This document shows positions 26,676 through 35,175 of a stretch of DNA of 64,000 nt, piece after piece. The stretch covers positions 62,001-126,000 of the forward strand of contig CAMCUD010000011.1 in NCBI GenBank assembly GCA_945878865.1, read 5' to 3'. Position 1 is the first letter of the stretch; every line of letters begins with the position of its first letter. The position numbers and the translations under genes are program-made. This stretch comes from Bifidobacterium breve. Lineage in GTDB: Bacteria > Actinomycetota > Thermoleophilia > Solirubrobacterales > Solirubrobacteraceae. Under the pieces are notes generated by a model, which saw only the letters and a program-made list of their open reading frames with translations, searched no databases and had not been told where the DNA came from.

Positions 26676-27440
26676 CTACCGGCCGATGCGCCGCATCCCG
26701 CGGATCGCCAGCACGGCGAAGAACGCGAGCATCCCGACGTCGGCGAGCACCGCCCAGCCCAGTTGCTCGAGGCTCATCTCCGTGATGAACCCGGCGCGGA
26801 TCGCCTCGATGACGTACGTCGTCGGGTTGATCGTCGCGATGACCTGCAGCCAGCCGGCGAGGAGATCGAGCGGTGCGTAGGCGGCCGTGAACAGCACGGA
26901 GGAGAACGCGACGGCCTGCATGAGCGGCGCGGCCTGCTGCGTCTGGAAGCGCAGCGCGATGACCGTGCCCCAGCACGCCATCGCCGTCGCGAAGCCCATG
27001 ACGAGCAGCACGCTGACGACGAGGTCCGGCAGGCCGGGCCACGGCACCCCGAGCGCGAAGGCGACCGCGAGCAGGAACGCGACCGGCAGCAGGCAGCGCA
27101 GCGCCGCCGAGCCGACGATGCCCAGCAGCACGACCATCCGCGGTGTGGGGGCGAGCAGCAGGCGGTCGAACCAGCCGCGCTCGATGTCGCGGGCGAGGTT
27201 GACCCCCGTCGCGGCTCCCGTGAAGCCCGCGCCCTGCAGGAGGCTGACCCCGACGATGAACTGGGTGAAGTTCGTCGTGCCGTACCCCGGCAGCTGGGCG
27301 GCCTCACCGAAGACGGCCGAGAGGCCGAGGAGGAAGATCGTCGGGGCGAGCACCCCGGGGATCGAGGCGCCCGGAACCCGGAGGACCTCGTTCAGGCCGC
27401 GGCGCATGAGCGCCCAGGTGACGCGCAGCTCGCCGGTCAT
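26676..27440 (-). CDS. ABC-2 type transporter permease (second)
   Basis: A 254-residue inner-membrane permease with about six helices. The central ARDIERGWFDRLLLAPTPR segment is the ABC-2 family motif that contacts the ATPase; the later PLDLLAGWLQVIATINPTTYVIEAIR is the conserved NPxTY region. The start ATG overlaps the stop of the upstream permease (ATGA). It probably forms a heterodimer with that permease for a DrrB-like exporter. Confidence 0.92.
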   Translation of the reverse strand: MTGELRVTWALMRRGLNEVLRVPGASIPGVLAPTIFLLGLSAVFGEAAQLPGYGTTNFTQFIVGVSLLQGAGFTGAATGVNLARDIERGWFDRLLLAPTPRMVVLLGIVGSAALRCLLPVAFLLAVAFALGVPWPGLPDLVVSVLLVMGFATAMACWGTVIALRFQTQQAAPLMQAVAFSSVLFTAAYAPLDLLAGWLQVIATINPTTYVIEAIRAGFITEMSLEQLGWAVLADVGMLAFFAVLAIRGMRRIGR

Positions 27441-28207
27441 CGCGCAGCCCTCAGTCGCCCGCGCAGGGCAGAGATCGCCAGGCTCGTGCCGATGCCCGCC
27501 AAGGCGATCCCGGCAACGAACCCTTCGACGATGACCTGGGCGTCCCAGCCGAAGGCGATCGGCTCGCGCAGCCCCTCGGCGAGGTAGCTGATCGGGTTGT
27601 ACTCGGCGATCACGTCGGCCGGGGAGGACAGCAGGTCGGCGGGGAAGAACGCGGAGCTGAGGAACAGCCCGACGATGACGAGCGGGAAGATCCCCTGGAC
27701 GGTCGAGGCGTTCTTCGCGCGCAGCGCGATGAGCACCCCGAACGAGCCGAACGCCAGCGCGGAGATCACGCCGAGGGCGATGACGACGAGAACGCCACCC
27801 ACCCCTGCGGCCATCTCGGCACCGAAGATGAAGCCGATCGCGAGAAACCACACGGCCTGCAGGGCGCCGAGCACGCCCGCCGCGCCGACCCGTCCGAGGA
27901 CGACCGCGGTCCGCGGGATGGGGGAGACGACGAGGCGGTCGAAGAACCCCGCTTCGATGTCCAGCGCCATCGCGATGCCGGCGCTGACACCGCCGAGCAT
28001 CGTCGACTGGCAGATCGCCGAGGCGAGCTGGAAGTCGAGGAAGCTGTTGACCTCGGGAAAGCCCGGCAGGCCCGTCGTCGCTTGCAGCCCGCCGGTGTTC
28101 ACGGCGAGGAACAGCGACGGGAACACGACGAGCGGGGCCAGGAACTGCGGGCGGCGGAAGGCGTTGCGCAGCGCCCGGCGCATGAGCGCCAGCGTGGGGC
28201 GGAGCAC
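27437..28207 (-). CDS. ABC-2 type transporter permease (first)
   Basis: A 256-residue permease of the same family, with the ALDIEAGFFDRLVVSPIPR contact motif and AEYNPISYLAEGLREP near the C-terminus. GTG at 28207 overlaps the ATPase stop codon by one base (TAGTG). The upstream in-frame extension is Arg-rich and lies inside the ATPase gene, so it is not used. Confidence 0.92.
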   Translation of the reverse strand: MLRPTLALMRRALRNAFRRPQFLAPLVVFPSLFLAVNTGGLQATTGLPGFPEVNSFLDFQLASAICQSTMLGGVSAGIAMALDIEAGFFDRLVVSPIPRTAVVLGRVGAAGVLGALQAVWFLAIGFIFGAEMAAGVGGVLVVIALGVISALAFGSFGVLIALRAKNASTVQGIFPLVIVGLFLSSAFFPADLLSSPADVIAEYNPISYLAEGLREPIAFGWDAQVIVEGFVAGIALAGIGTSLAISALRGRLRAAR

Positions 28208-29163
28208 TAGTCCGCGCCCTCGAGGTGCTCGCCGGTCTTGGCGAGGAAGACGTCGTCGAGCGTGGGCTCCTTGACGTCGAGCGACGCGACCTGCACGCCG
28301 GCTTCGTCCAGCGCCCGGACGATCGGGGCCAGCCCGGCCGACCCGTCGGGCAGCGCGACCGAGAGGTCGCACTCCTCGGTCGGCGGGCGTCCGTCGCCGA
28401 ACCGCGCGAGCACCTCGCGCGCGAGGTCGCGGTGGTCCTCGCCCGCGAGGGTGACGTCGAGATGGGGGACACCGACCTCGGCCTTCAGCGTCGCGGGCGT
28501 GCCCTCCGCCACGATCTTCCCGCGCGCGATGATCCCGACGCGGTCGGCGAGCTGGTCGGCCTCTTCGAGGTACTGCGTCGTGAGGAACACGGTGGTGCCC
28601 TCGTCACGCAGCCGGCGGACCTCGTCCCAGAGCGTGAGGCGCGACGTCGGGTCCAGCCCGGTGGTCGGCTCGTCGAGGAAGAGGACCTCGGGCTCGTGGA
28701 TGAGCGCCATGGCGAGGTCGAGGCGGCGCTGCATCCCGCCGGAGTACGTGCCTACGCGCCGGTCGGCGGCCGCCGACAGGCCGACCCGCTCGAGCAGGTC
28801 GGCGCCGCGGTCGGCGACGTCCGCGGGCGGGATGCCGTGCAGCGTCGCGGCGAGCAGCAGCATCTCGCGGCCGGTCATGAGCAGGTCGAGCGCGGCGGCC
28901 TGCAACGCGACACCGATGCGCTTGCGCACCTCGGCCGGCTGCGTGGCGACGTCGTAGCCGGCGACCGTCGCGCGCCCGCCGGTGGGCTGCAGCAGCGTGA
29001 CGAGCATCCGCACCGTGGTGGTCTTCCCGGCGCCGTTGGGCCCGAGGAACCCGTAGACCTCGCCGGGGGCCACCGCGAGGTCGATGCCGTCGACGGCGCG
29101 CAGCCCGGGACCGCGTCGCGCGGGGTATTCCCGCTGGAGGTCCACGGTTTCGATCGCCGGCAT
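28207..29163 (-). CDS. DrrA-like ABC transporter ATPase
   Basis: A 318-residue ATPase with Walker A GPNGAGKTTT, signature YSGGMQRRLDLA, Walker B VLFLDEPTTGLD and H-loop-like TTQYLEEAD. The C-terminal domain of about 90 residues matches DrrA-type drug or lipid exporters. TAGAGT at 29178-29173 (minus strand) lies nine bases before the ATG. It heads a three-gene overlapping operon. The exported compound cannot be told from sequence. Confidence 0.93.
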   Translation of the reverse strand: MPAIETVDLQREYPARRGPGLRAVDGIDLAVAPGEVYGFLGPNGAGKTTTVRMLVTLLQPTGGRATVAGYDVATQPAEVRKRIGVALQAAALDLLMTGREMLLLAATLHGIPPADVADRGADLLERVGLSAAADRRVGTYSGGMQRRLDLAMALIHEPEVLFLDEPTTGLDPTSRLTLWDEVRRLRDEGTTVFLTTQYLEEADQLADRVGIIARGKIVAEGTPATLKAEVGVPHLDVTLAGEDHRDLAREVLARFGDGRPPTEECDLSVALPDGSAGLAPIVRALDEAGVQVASLDVKEPTLDDVFLAKTGEHLEGAD

Positions 29164-29250
29164 CGCGGGGGCACTCTAGTGCAGGGTTGCGCCTGCAACG
29201 GTCCGCCCGCACCGCAACTGGCGCCCCCCGGTGGTGTTCAATCCACCGAT

Positions 29251-29901
29251 ATGCAACGTCTTTTCATCGCCATCAGCGCTGCTCTGTCCCTGCTCGCGAT
29301 CGGCGCGGGCCCGGCTCTCGCGAAGGTCGAGGAGCTCGGCGCGATGGAGGAGAGCGTGCGGGGAAGCTGCCCCGACAAGGAGTGCCGCGCGGTCACGCGG
29401 ACCACCGCCTACCAGGCGAAGGTCGGTGAGAACCGCGGGCTCATGACCGTCAAGAACGATGGTCGTCTCGTGGCGGTCACGTACGCGCTCGGCAAGCCCG
29501 GTCCGAAGCAGGCGGACTTCTTCGCGCAGACCTTCGGCGGGGCGGCGCAGGCCGCGGTCGTGGTGCTGCGCCCCGGCAAGAAGCTGAACTACACCGTCGT
29601 CGGCAAGGGCCCGATGACGACGTTGACCGACTACTTCGGCCAGACCGTCCAGATCCCGCTCGTGCGGACCCTCAGGGTGCGCAAGAACGACGTGATCGGC
29701 CTGACGATCCCCACGTGGGCCCCGCTGCTCCAGCTCAACCTCGGCGGCGACACGTCGTGGCGCAGCAGCCAGGCCAAGGACGGGTGCGCGGACACGCAGA
29801 CGCAGACCGCGCTCCTGGGCAGCAAGAACGCCGCCCAGTTCACCTGCCTCTTCCGCAACCAGCGCCTGACCTACAGCGCCACGATCATCTCGACCCCGTA
29901 G
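29251..29901 (+). CDS. Secreted protein of unknown function
   Basis: A 216-residue protein with a clean signal peptide (MQRLFIAISAALSLLAIGAG, cleavage after ALA). The mature part is probably all-beta, with four cysteines (CPDKEC early, then CADTQ and FTC late) that could form two disulfides. I do not recognise the family. It is transcribed away from the ABC operon and ends before a structured intergenic region. Confidence 0.7.
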   Translation: MQRLFIAISAALSLLAIGAGPALAKVEELGAMEESVRGSCPDKECRAVTRTTAYQAKVGENRGLMTVKNDGRLVAVTYALGKPGPKQADFFAQTFGGAAQAAVVVLRPGKKLNYTVVGKGPMTTLTDYFGQTVQIPLVRTLRVRKNDVIGLTIPTWAPLLQLNLGGDTSWRSSQAKDGCADTQTQTALLGSKNAAQFTCLFRNQRLTYSATIISTP

Positions 29902-30121
29902 GCCCGACGGGCCGCTCCGCCCAGCCGGGCCGAACGTCCGTCCTGCGGGCCCCTGACCCCGCAGGCCAGACGCTCACCCGGCGCGGCGGGCCGAGCGTAC
30001 GTTTGGCGGGGCTCTGACCCCGCACGACTGACGTTCGCCGGGCTCAGCGGGCAGGGGAAGAAGGAGCGCAGCGAGTTCTTCCGGCTGAATTGACTGACGG
30101 CCGCCAGGCCGTCCGGTCAAT
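29902..30121. repeat. Structured intergenic region with repeated CTGACCCCGCA units and hairpins
   Basis: This 220-base gap between convergent genes has no credible gene. CTGACCCCGCA occurs twice about 60 bases apart, each after a G/C-rich partner able to pair with it (GCGGG... and GGCGGGG...), so each copy is a hairpin. GGAAGAA and TTCTTCC around 30056-30082 form a third. The final hairpin at 30087-30123 is listed separately. The region may be a REP-like or terminator cluster. Confidence 0.5.
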
Positions 30122-30123
30122 TC
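30087..30123. terminator. Bidirectional hairpin between convergent genes
   Basis: GAATTGAC-T-GACGGCC and GGCCGTC-CG-GTCAATTC pair around GCCA with one small internal loop. The distal arm includes the first stop-codon bases of the minus-strand lipoprotein gene. There is no T run on either strand. Confidence 0.6.
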
Positions 30124-30556
30124 AGCAGGCGCCGGGGTTCTGCTGGCAGAAGTCGCTGAACTCGGCGCCGCCCTGACCATCGGTGGACTGCTGCTGTTGC
30201 TGCGTTCCACCGGTCTGCGGGGCTGCGCCGCCCTGACCGTCGTTTGCGGGCGTCTGCTGCTGGCTCGCGCCGCCGGTCGACGGCGCGGCCGTGCCGCCGC
30301 CGGTATCCGACGACGTGTCCGACGACCCGCCGGTGTCTGAGGACGCGGCGGTGGTCGTCGTGTCCGTGGTCGAGGTCGTCGACGTCGTGCTGGTCGTCAG
30401 GGCACCCGTGGTCGCCGTCGGCACCTGACCGTCAGGCGGCGTGATCTCCGGGGTGCTCGCGGGCGCGGCGACGTCGCTGCCGCCTCCACCGCAGCCGACC
30501 GCGCCGCCGGCGGCAAGCGCGGCGCACGCGATCAGGACGAGTGGGCGCCGCGTCAC
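30122..30556 (-). CDS. Small Ser/Thr/Gln-rich lipoprotein
   Basis: A 144-residue protein with a short lipoprotein signal (LVLIACAALAAGGAVGC, lipobox AVGC). After the cysteine it is almost entirely low-complexity Thr, Ser, Gly and Gln, including a run of five glutamines, and ends with FCQQNPGAC. It is likely an extended surface spacer or stalk; no domain is recognised. The GTG start at 30556 follows the upstream gene by eight bases. Confidence 0.6.
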   Translation of the reverse strand: MTRRPLVLIACAALAAGGAVGCGGGGSDVAAPASTPEITPPDGQVPTATTGALTTSTTSTTSTTDTTTTAASSDTGGSSDTSSDTGGGTAAPSTGGASQQQTPANDGQGGAAPQTGGTQQQQQSTDGQGGAEFSDFCQQNPGAC

Positions 30557-30564
30557 GGCGCGCC

Positions 30565-30828
30565 TCAGTCCAGCGGGGGCAGGCGGCGACCCGTGATCGG
30601 GTCGTCGTTCAGGTCTTTCGGGACCATCTGCCCGGTGTAGGGAGAGATCCTGAGGTTCTCGACGCTCCACGGCAGCTTGGACTTCGACGGCGCGAGGGGA
30701 AGCACCTTCCCGACGACCTGAAGTTCCTCGCCCGTGTCCCGGTCCCGGTAGACGGTGTCCGGCTTCGCCTCGATGATGATCTCGCGACCCGTCGAGGGGG
30801 TCCGCATGCGGTAGCGCTGCTTGCTCAC
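30565..30828 (-). CDS. Small basic protein of unknown function
   Basis: An 87-residue protein starting VSKQRYRMRTPSTGREIIIE and containing DTVYRDRDTGEELQVVGKV and ISPYTGQMVPKDLNDDPITG. It looks soluble and beta-rich and is not recognised. TAAGGT on the minus strand (30841-30836) ends seven bases before the GTG, supporting this start. It is divergent from the cytochrome c-cupredoxin gene, 98 bases apart. Confidence 0.6.
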   Translation of the reverse strand: MSKQRYRMRTPSTGREIIIEAKPDTVYRDRDTGEELQVVGKVLPLAPSKSKLPWSVENLRISPYTGQMVPKDLNDDPITGRRLPPLD

Positions 30829-30889
30829 GCCCGGGACCTTAACGGATGGACCAGTTGTCCGGTCGCGTCGTGGGAGGCCAGGTTGCAAC

Positions 30890-30920
30890 TTGCACAAAGA
30901 TCCGCCCCCTCGGATATGGT
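30890..30920 (+). promoter_or_regulatory. Promoter of the cytochrome c-cupredoxin gene
   Basis: TTGCAC at 30890-30895 and TATGGT at 30915-30920 are 19 bases apart. TATGGT ends six bases before the ATG, giving a leaderless transcript. Confidence 0.5.
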
Positions 30921-30926
30921 CGGCGC

Positions 30927-31673
30927 ATGAGGATCGCTCTCGGGAGGAGAGGGGCCCCCGTCGCCCTGGCCGGGTGCGCGAGCGTGCTCGCGCTCGGCGT
31001 GTCGGCGTGTGGCTCCGGAGGTGAAGCGCCGGCCGATCTGGTCGCCGGCAAGCAGGTGTTCGTGGAGAAGTGCGGCGCGTGCCACACGCTCAACCGCGCG
31101 GGCACGAAGGGCACGACCGGCCCGAATCTCGACGACGCCTTCCGCCAGGCGCTCGCCGACGGGATGAACCGGGCGACCGTGCGCGGCACGGTGTGGGATC
31201 AGGTGCTCCATCCGGCCAAGCTCAGTACGAACAGCCCGGCGTACATGCCGCCGAAGCTCGCCGAGGGCCGCGATGCGGTGAACGTCGCGGCGTACGTGGC
31301 GGCGGTGACCGGCAAGAGCGGGCAGGACACCGGTGTGCTGGCGACGGCGGTCAAGGCGGCCGGCGGCGGTCAGCCCGCGGTCGCGAAGGCCGGCGTCCTG
31401 CAGATCGACGCCGACCCGAACGGCCAGCTCGCCTACGTCACCGACAAGGCGAGCGCTCCGGCCGGGGCGTTGGAGATCCGCAGCAAGAACGCCTCGCAGG
31501 TCGATCACGACATCGCGGTGGACGTCGACGGTCAGACGCAGGCCGGCGAGGTCGTCAAGGACGGCGGGACCTCCGTGGTGAAGGTGGACCTCAAGCCCGG
31601 GAAGTACACGTTCTTCTGCACCGTCCAGGGCCACAAGGCCGCGGGCATGCAGGGCACGCTCACCGTGAAGTAG
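30927..31673 (+). CDS. Lipoprotein fusing cytochrome c and cupredoxin
   Basis: A 248-residue lipoprotein (lipobox LGVSAC, Cys28). Residues about 35-130 are a class I cytochrome c with heme site CGACH (49-53) and a Met ligand in YMPPK. After an Ala/Gly linker, residues about 150-248 are a cupredoxin with type-1 copper ligands His194 (DHD), Cys231, His236 and Met241 (FCTVQGHKAAGM). Two electron carriers on one membrane-tethered chain next to oxidase genes suggest a donor to cytochrome oxidase. An ATG 81 bases upstream is in frame but precedes the promoter; the start at 30927 gives the proper signal peptide. It converges on the caa3-type oxidase genes. Confidence 0.88.
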   Translation: MRIALGRRGAPVALAGCASVLALGVSACGSGGEAPADLVAGKQVFVEKCGACHTLNRAGTKGTTGPNLDDAFRQALADGMNRATVRGTVWDQVLHPAKLSTNSPAYMPPKLAEGRDAVNVAAYVAAVTGKSGQDTGVLATAVKAAGGGQPAVAKAGVLQIDADPNGQLAYVTDKASAPAGALEIRSKNASQVDHDIAVDVDGQTQAGEVVKDGGTSVVKVDLKPGKYTFFCTVQGHKAAGMQGTLTVK

Positions 31674-31679
31674 CAGCGG

Positions 31680-31706
31680 TCGCGCGCGTTAGAAGATCGC
31701 GCGCGC
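31680..31706. terminator. CG-alternating hairpin between convergent genes
   Basis: TCGCGCGCG and CGCGCGCGA flank an eight-base loop that contains part of the stop codon of the minus-strand peptide gene. It could end transcripts from both sides; no T run. Confidence 0.5.
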
Positions 31707-31799
31707 GATCAGCAGCACCACGATGAAGACGCCGAAGACGGCGACGGTCCAGAGCAGGAGGGTGAACGCCGCCTGCTCGGACCGCCAGGGCGCCTTCAC
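31689..31799 (-). CDS. 36-residue single-helix membrane peptide of the oxidase locus
   Basis: Reading from GTG at 31799: VKAPWRSEQAAFTLLLWTVA, then a hydrophobic helix ending IARAIF. The GTG overlaps the ctaE stop (GTGA), so it is translationally coupled. Very small single-helix subunits are common in aa3-type oxidases (CcoQ- or subunit IV-like), so this may be one; the identity is inferred from position. Confidence 0.6.
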   Translation of the reverse strand: MKAPWRSEQAAFTLLLWTVAVFGVFIVVLLIARAIF

Positions 31800-32404
31800 A
31801 GGATGTAGACCGTCGTGAAGACGACGACCCACATGATGTCGACGAAGTGCCAGTAGATCCCCGGCACCTCGACGCCATCGTGCTCCTCGGGCGTGTAGTG
31901 CCCGCGGAAGGACCGCAGGGTCACGATCGCCAGGAGCGTCAGGCCGACCGCGACATGCGCGCCGTGCAGGCCGGTCAGGGCGAAGAACACCGAGCCCTGC
32001 GCCGACGACTGCGGGGTGATCCCCTCGCCGGTGAGCACGATGTACTCGTTGACCTGCACGAAGAGGAACGTCGCCCCGAGCAGGAACGTCAGGAGCATCC
32101 CGACCTTCAGGCCCGTGTGGTTGCCGTTCTTGATCGACGTCTGCGCCCAGTGCAGCGTCAGCGACGAGCTCAGCAGGATCGCCGTGTTCACGCTCGCCAC
32201 GCCGACGGGGAGGTCGACGCCGTCGATCGGGAACCAGTGGGCGTTCTCGACCACCACCCTGATGAAGAAGTAGGCGGTGAAGAAGGCCCCGAAGACCATC
32301 ACCTCGCTGATGATGAACAGCAGCATGCCGAGCAACGCGGGGTGAACCCGCGAGCTGCGGTTGGCCGCCGGCGGGCCGTGATGGTGGACGCTCGCCGCTT
32401 CCAT
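31796..32404 (-). CDS. ctaE: Cytochrome c oxidase subunit III (caa3 locus)
   Basis: A 202-residue membrane protein with about five helices and typical subunit III segments: LLGMLLFIISEVMVFGAFF, SSSLTLHWAQ, GLHGAHVAVGLTLL and GIYWHFVDIMWVVVF. The His-rich N-terminus is cytoplasmic. Length matches the five-helix actinobacterial form. It follows the USP-like gene by eight bases. No other subunit III gene is present, so it may serve both oxidases in this region. Confidence 0.95.
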   Translation of the reverse strand: MEAASVHHHGPPAANRSSRVHPALLGMLLFIISEVMVFGAFFTAYFFIRVVVENAHWFPIDGVDLPVGVASVNTAILLSSSLTLHWAQTSIKNGNHTGLKVGMLLTFLLGATFLFVQVNEYIVLTGEGITPQSSAQGSVFFALTGLHGAHVAVGLTLLAIVTLRSFRGHYTPEEHDGVEVPGIYWHFVDIMWVVVFTTVYIL

Positions 32405-32412
32405 CTCGCGCC

Positions 32413-33252
32413 CTACGCCGCCTCGGTCGTGGTGGCCGCGCGCTCGGCGACGATGTGCTCGACGTCGACGTTCGACGCCTTGCGCACCCGCGGCAGCAGC
32501 TGCTGGCGCAGCCAGCCCGAGCGCTCCTCGGGCAGCGTCGAGATGAGCACATCGTCGACGTTGAAGAACTGCAGCCCGTTCATCGTGGCGTCGTACGGGT
32601 CGGGGTCGCCGATCATCCCCGCGACGGTGAGGTGCTCGCCGCGCATCCGGTCGAGCGCGTTGCCGAGGCGGGCGCGCGCAGCACCCGAGTGGTGGCCCTG
32701 GCCGCCCTCCTGCGGGACGACCACGATGAAGAGCTGCCGCTCGTTCTCCGCCGCCTTCTCCTTCATGCGGGCGATGAGCTTGTCGTCGCTCGCCGTGCGG
32801 TTCGCCACGACGAGGGTGATGTGGAAGGGCAGGCCCTCGGCCTTGAGGTCGGTGACGACGTGCGTGACCGGCACGCTCGTCTCCTCCTCGAGGCGCGTGA
32901 TGAGGTCCCGGCCGAGCCAGCGCGACTCGGCGACGGGCAGCGTGGAGACGATGATCTCGTCGTAGCGGTCCTCACGCAGGGCGTCCATCGTGGCGTGGAA
33001 CGGGTCGCCGTCACCGACGTCGCCGGTGATGAGCACGCCGCGGTCGGCCATGACCGAGGTGGCGAGGTCGACACGCACCTGGGCGCCGTGGCGCACAGCG
33101 TCGTCGTAGATCACGAGCCCCGATCGCGGCCGCGTCTGCGGCACGACGAGGTGAAAGCGGGTCGCGGGGTCCTTCTCGTGGCGCGACATGACCTCGTCGA
33201 GCAGCGTGGTGCCGCCGACCGTCTCGTTCGCGATGACCAGCACGTTGGGCAT
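32413..33252 (-). CDS. Tandem-repeat Rossmann/USP-like protein in the oxidase operon
   Basis: A 279-residue soluble protein made of two similar halves. Each half has a first beta strand with a glycine-rich or Asn-rich turn and then a matching block: GDPFHATMDAL (82-92) with EIIVSTLP (99-106), and GDPDPYDATMNGL (215-227) with DVLISTLP (234-241). The pattern resembles universal stress protein domains arranged in tandem, which bind nucleotides or sense stress. It sits between ctaD and ctaE, so it may regulate or protect the oxidase. GAGGTGAG precedes the ATG. The family name is not certain. Confidence 0.6.
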   Translation of the reverse strand: MPNVLVIANETVGGTTLLDEVMSRHEKDPATRFHLVVPQTRPRSGLVIYDDAVRHGAQVRVDLATSVMADRGVLITGDVGDGDPFHATMDALREDRYDEIIVSTLPVAESRWLGRDLITRLEEETSVPVTHVVTDLKAEGLPFHITLVVANRTASDDKLIARMKEKAAENERQLFIVVVPQEGGQGHHSGAARARLGNALDRMRGEHLTVAGMIGDPDPYDATMNGLQFFNVDDVLISTLPEERSGWLRQQLLPRVRKASNVDVEHIVAERAATTTEAA

Positions 33253-33260
33253 GGCTCACC

Positions 33261-35162
33261 TCATTCCTTTGCGGTGCTCGACACCGCGCCTGCGGGTTGC
33301 CGCGCTTCGGCGGACGCTGTGGCCGGGGACTCGAAGACCCCGTGGACCGCACCCGGAACGCCGTACTCGTACGGGCCGCCCACGACGGTCGGGATGTGGT
33401 CGAAGTTGAAGATCGGCGGCGGCGAGGAGACCTGCCACTCGAGCGTGAGGGCGTTCCACGGGTTCGCCGGTGCGCGCTTGCCGCCCCGCCAGGAGGCGAC
33501 CATGTTGTAGAGGAAGATCAGCGACGACAGGCCGAGCGCGAAGCTCGCGACCGAGATGATCATGTTCCACGTCGCGAACTGCTCGCTGTAGTCGGCCACG
33601 CGGCGGGGCATCCCCTGGAGGCCGAGGAGGTGCATCGGGGCGAACGTGATGTTGAAGAACACGAACGTCATCCAGAAGTGCAGCTTGCCGAGCTTCTCGT
33701 TGTACATCCTGCCCGTCATCTTCGGGAACCAGTAGTAGACGCCCGCGAAGATCGTGAAGAGCGAGCCGCCGAAGAGGACGTAGTGGATGTGGGCGACGAT
33801 GAAGTACGTGTCGCTGACGTAGATGTCGAACGGGATCATCGCGAGCATCACGCCGCTGATCCCGCCGAGGACGAACATCGTCAGAAACCCGAGCGCGAAC
33901 AGCATCGGCGTGTCGAGCTTCAGCACGCCGCGCCACATCGTCGCGAGCCACGAGAAGATCTTGATGCCCGTGGGAACGGCGATCACGGCGGTCGTGACCA
34001 TCATCGGGACGCGGATCCACGACTGCATGCCGCTGACGAACATGTGGTGCGCCCAGACGGCGAAGCCGAGGACGACGATCGCCAGCAGCGAGAACGCCAT
34101 CATCCGGTAGCCGAAGACGGGCTTGCGGCTCTTGACCGCGAGGATCTCGCTGATGATCCCGAAGCCCGGCAGCATCATGATGTAGACCGCCGGGTGGCTG
34201 TAGAACCAGAAGACGTGCTGGTACATCAGCACGTCGCCGCCGGCGGCCGCGTTGAAGAAGTTGAAGCCCAGCGCGCGGTCGAGCAGGACGAAGAGCTGCG
34301 ACGCGGCGACGAACGGCGTCGCGATCACGACGAGCAGCGACGTCGAGAAGTTCGCCCACACCAGCAGCGGCATGCGGAAGAACGACATGCCCGGGGCGCG
34401 CATGGTGATGATCGTCACCAGGAAGTTCAGGGCGGTCGCAATCGACGAGGCGCCGGCGAACTGCACGCCGATCGTGAAGCAGATCTGCCCGGGCGGGGCC
34501 GTGACCGAGAGCGGCGCGTACGCCGTCCAGCCGCTCGCGAACGAGCCACCCGGCGCGAAGAACGACAGCATCATGATCACGCCGGCGCAGGGCAGCAGCC
34601 AGAACGACACGGCGTTCAACCGCGGGAACGCCATGTCCGGCGCGCCGATCATCAGGGGCAGCACGTAGTTCGCCAGGCCTGCGAACACGGGGATGATGAA
34701 CAGGAAGATCAGCACCGACGCGTGGACGCTGAACAGGCCGTTGAACGCGCCCGGATCGACGAACTGGCGGCCCGGCGCCGCGAGCTCGGCGCGCATGAGC
34801 ATCGCCATGAGGCCGCCGACGAACATGAAGAAGAACGACGTGACCACGTACTGGATCCCGATGACCTTGTGGTCAGTGTTGATCCGGAAGTAGTCCTGCC
34901 ACGAGGTGGCGCCGTGACCCGAGTGGTCCTCTGGACGGGTCGGGCGGCCCGAGGCCCAGTAGAACCAGTAGTCGAACGCCCCGAGGCCGCCGAGGAAGAA
35001 CAGCGGGAAGGCGAGCAGCGCGACCTGCGCGAAGCCGATGCCCGTCACCGCGTCGGCGTCGAAGCCGTTGGCGGCCCAGAGGATCGCCCACGACAGACCG
35101 AGCGACACCAGGGTCCAGAACGTCGCCCGGTACCACCCCGGTGCGCGCAGATGGCTGATCAC
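33261..35162 (-). CDS. ctaD: Cytochrome c oxidase subunit I, A2-type (caa3)
   Basis: A 633-residue heme-copper oxidase subunit I. Heme and copper ligands are present: His147 (SVHASV), the helix VI His in YSHPAVY (321-327), His372-His373 (AHHMF) and HIHYVLFGG. The K-channel Lys401 is in TGIKIF. Helix VI lacks the glutamate of the D channel; YSHP is the mark of A2-type enzymes such as Thermus caa3. The N-terminus has about 95 extra residues with two helices. GTG at 35162 follows GGAG and is 13 bases downstream of ctaC, which carries a fused cytochrome c, in keeping with a caa3 enzyme. Confidence 0.95.
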   Translation of the reverse strand: MISHLRAPGWYRATFWTLVSLGLSWAILWAANGFDADAVTGIGFAQVALLAFPLFFLGGLGAFDYWFYWASGRPTRPEDHSGHGATSWQDYFRINTDHKVIGIQYVVTSFFFMFVGGLMAMLMRAELAAPGRQFVDPGAFNGLFSVHASVLIFLFIIPVFAGLANYVLPLMIGAPDMAFPRLNAVSFWLLPCAGVIMMLSFFAPGGSFASGWTAYAPLSVTAPPGQICFTIGVQFAGASSIATALNFLVTIITMRAPGMSFFRMPLLVWANFSTSLLVVIATPFVAASQLFVLLDRALGFNFFNAAAGGDVLMYQHVFWFYSHPAVYIMMLPGFGIISEILAVKSRKPVFGYRMMAFSLLAIVVLGFAVWAHHMFVSGMQSWIRVPMMVTTAVIAVPTGIKIFSWLATMWRGVLKLDTPMLFALGFLTMFVLGGISGVMLAMIPFDIYVSDTYFIVAHIHYVLFGGSLFTIFAGVYYWFPKMTGRMYNEKLGKLHFWMTFVFFNITFAPMHLLGLQGMPRRVADYSEQFATWNMIISVASFALGLSSLIFLYNMVASWRGGKRAPANPWNALTLEWQVSSPPPIFNFDHIPTVVGGPYEYGVPGAVHGVFESPATASAEARQPAGAVSSTAKE

Positions 35163-35175
35163 GATGCTGCTCCCA

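Noticed and set aside
30846-30926. Upstream in-frame start for the cytochrome c-cupredoxin gene
   Set aside because: It lies before the presumed promoter and would spoil the lipoprotein signal peptide; the ATG at 30927 fits both.
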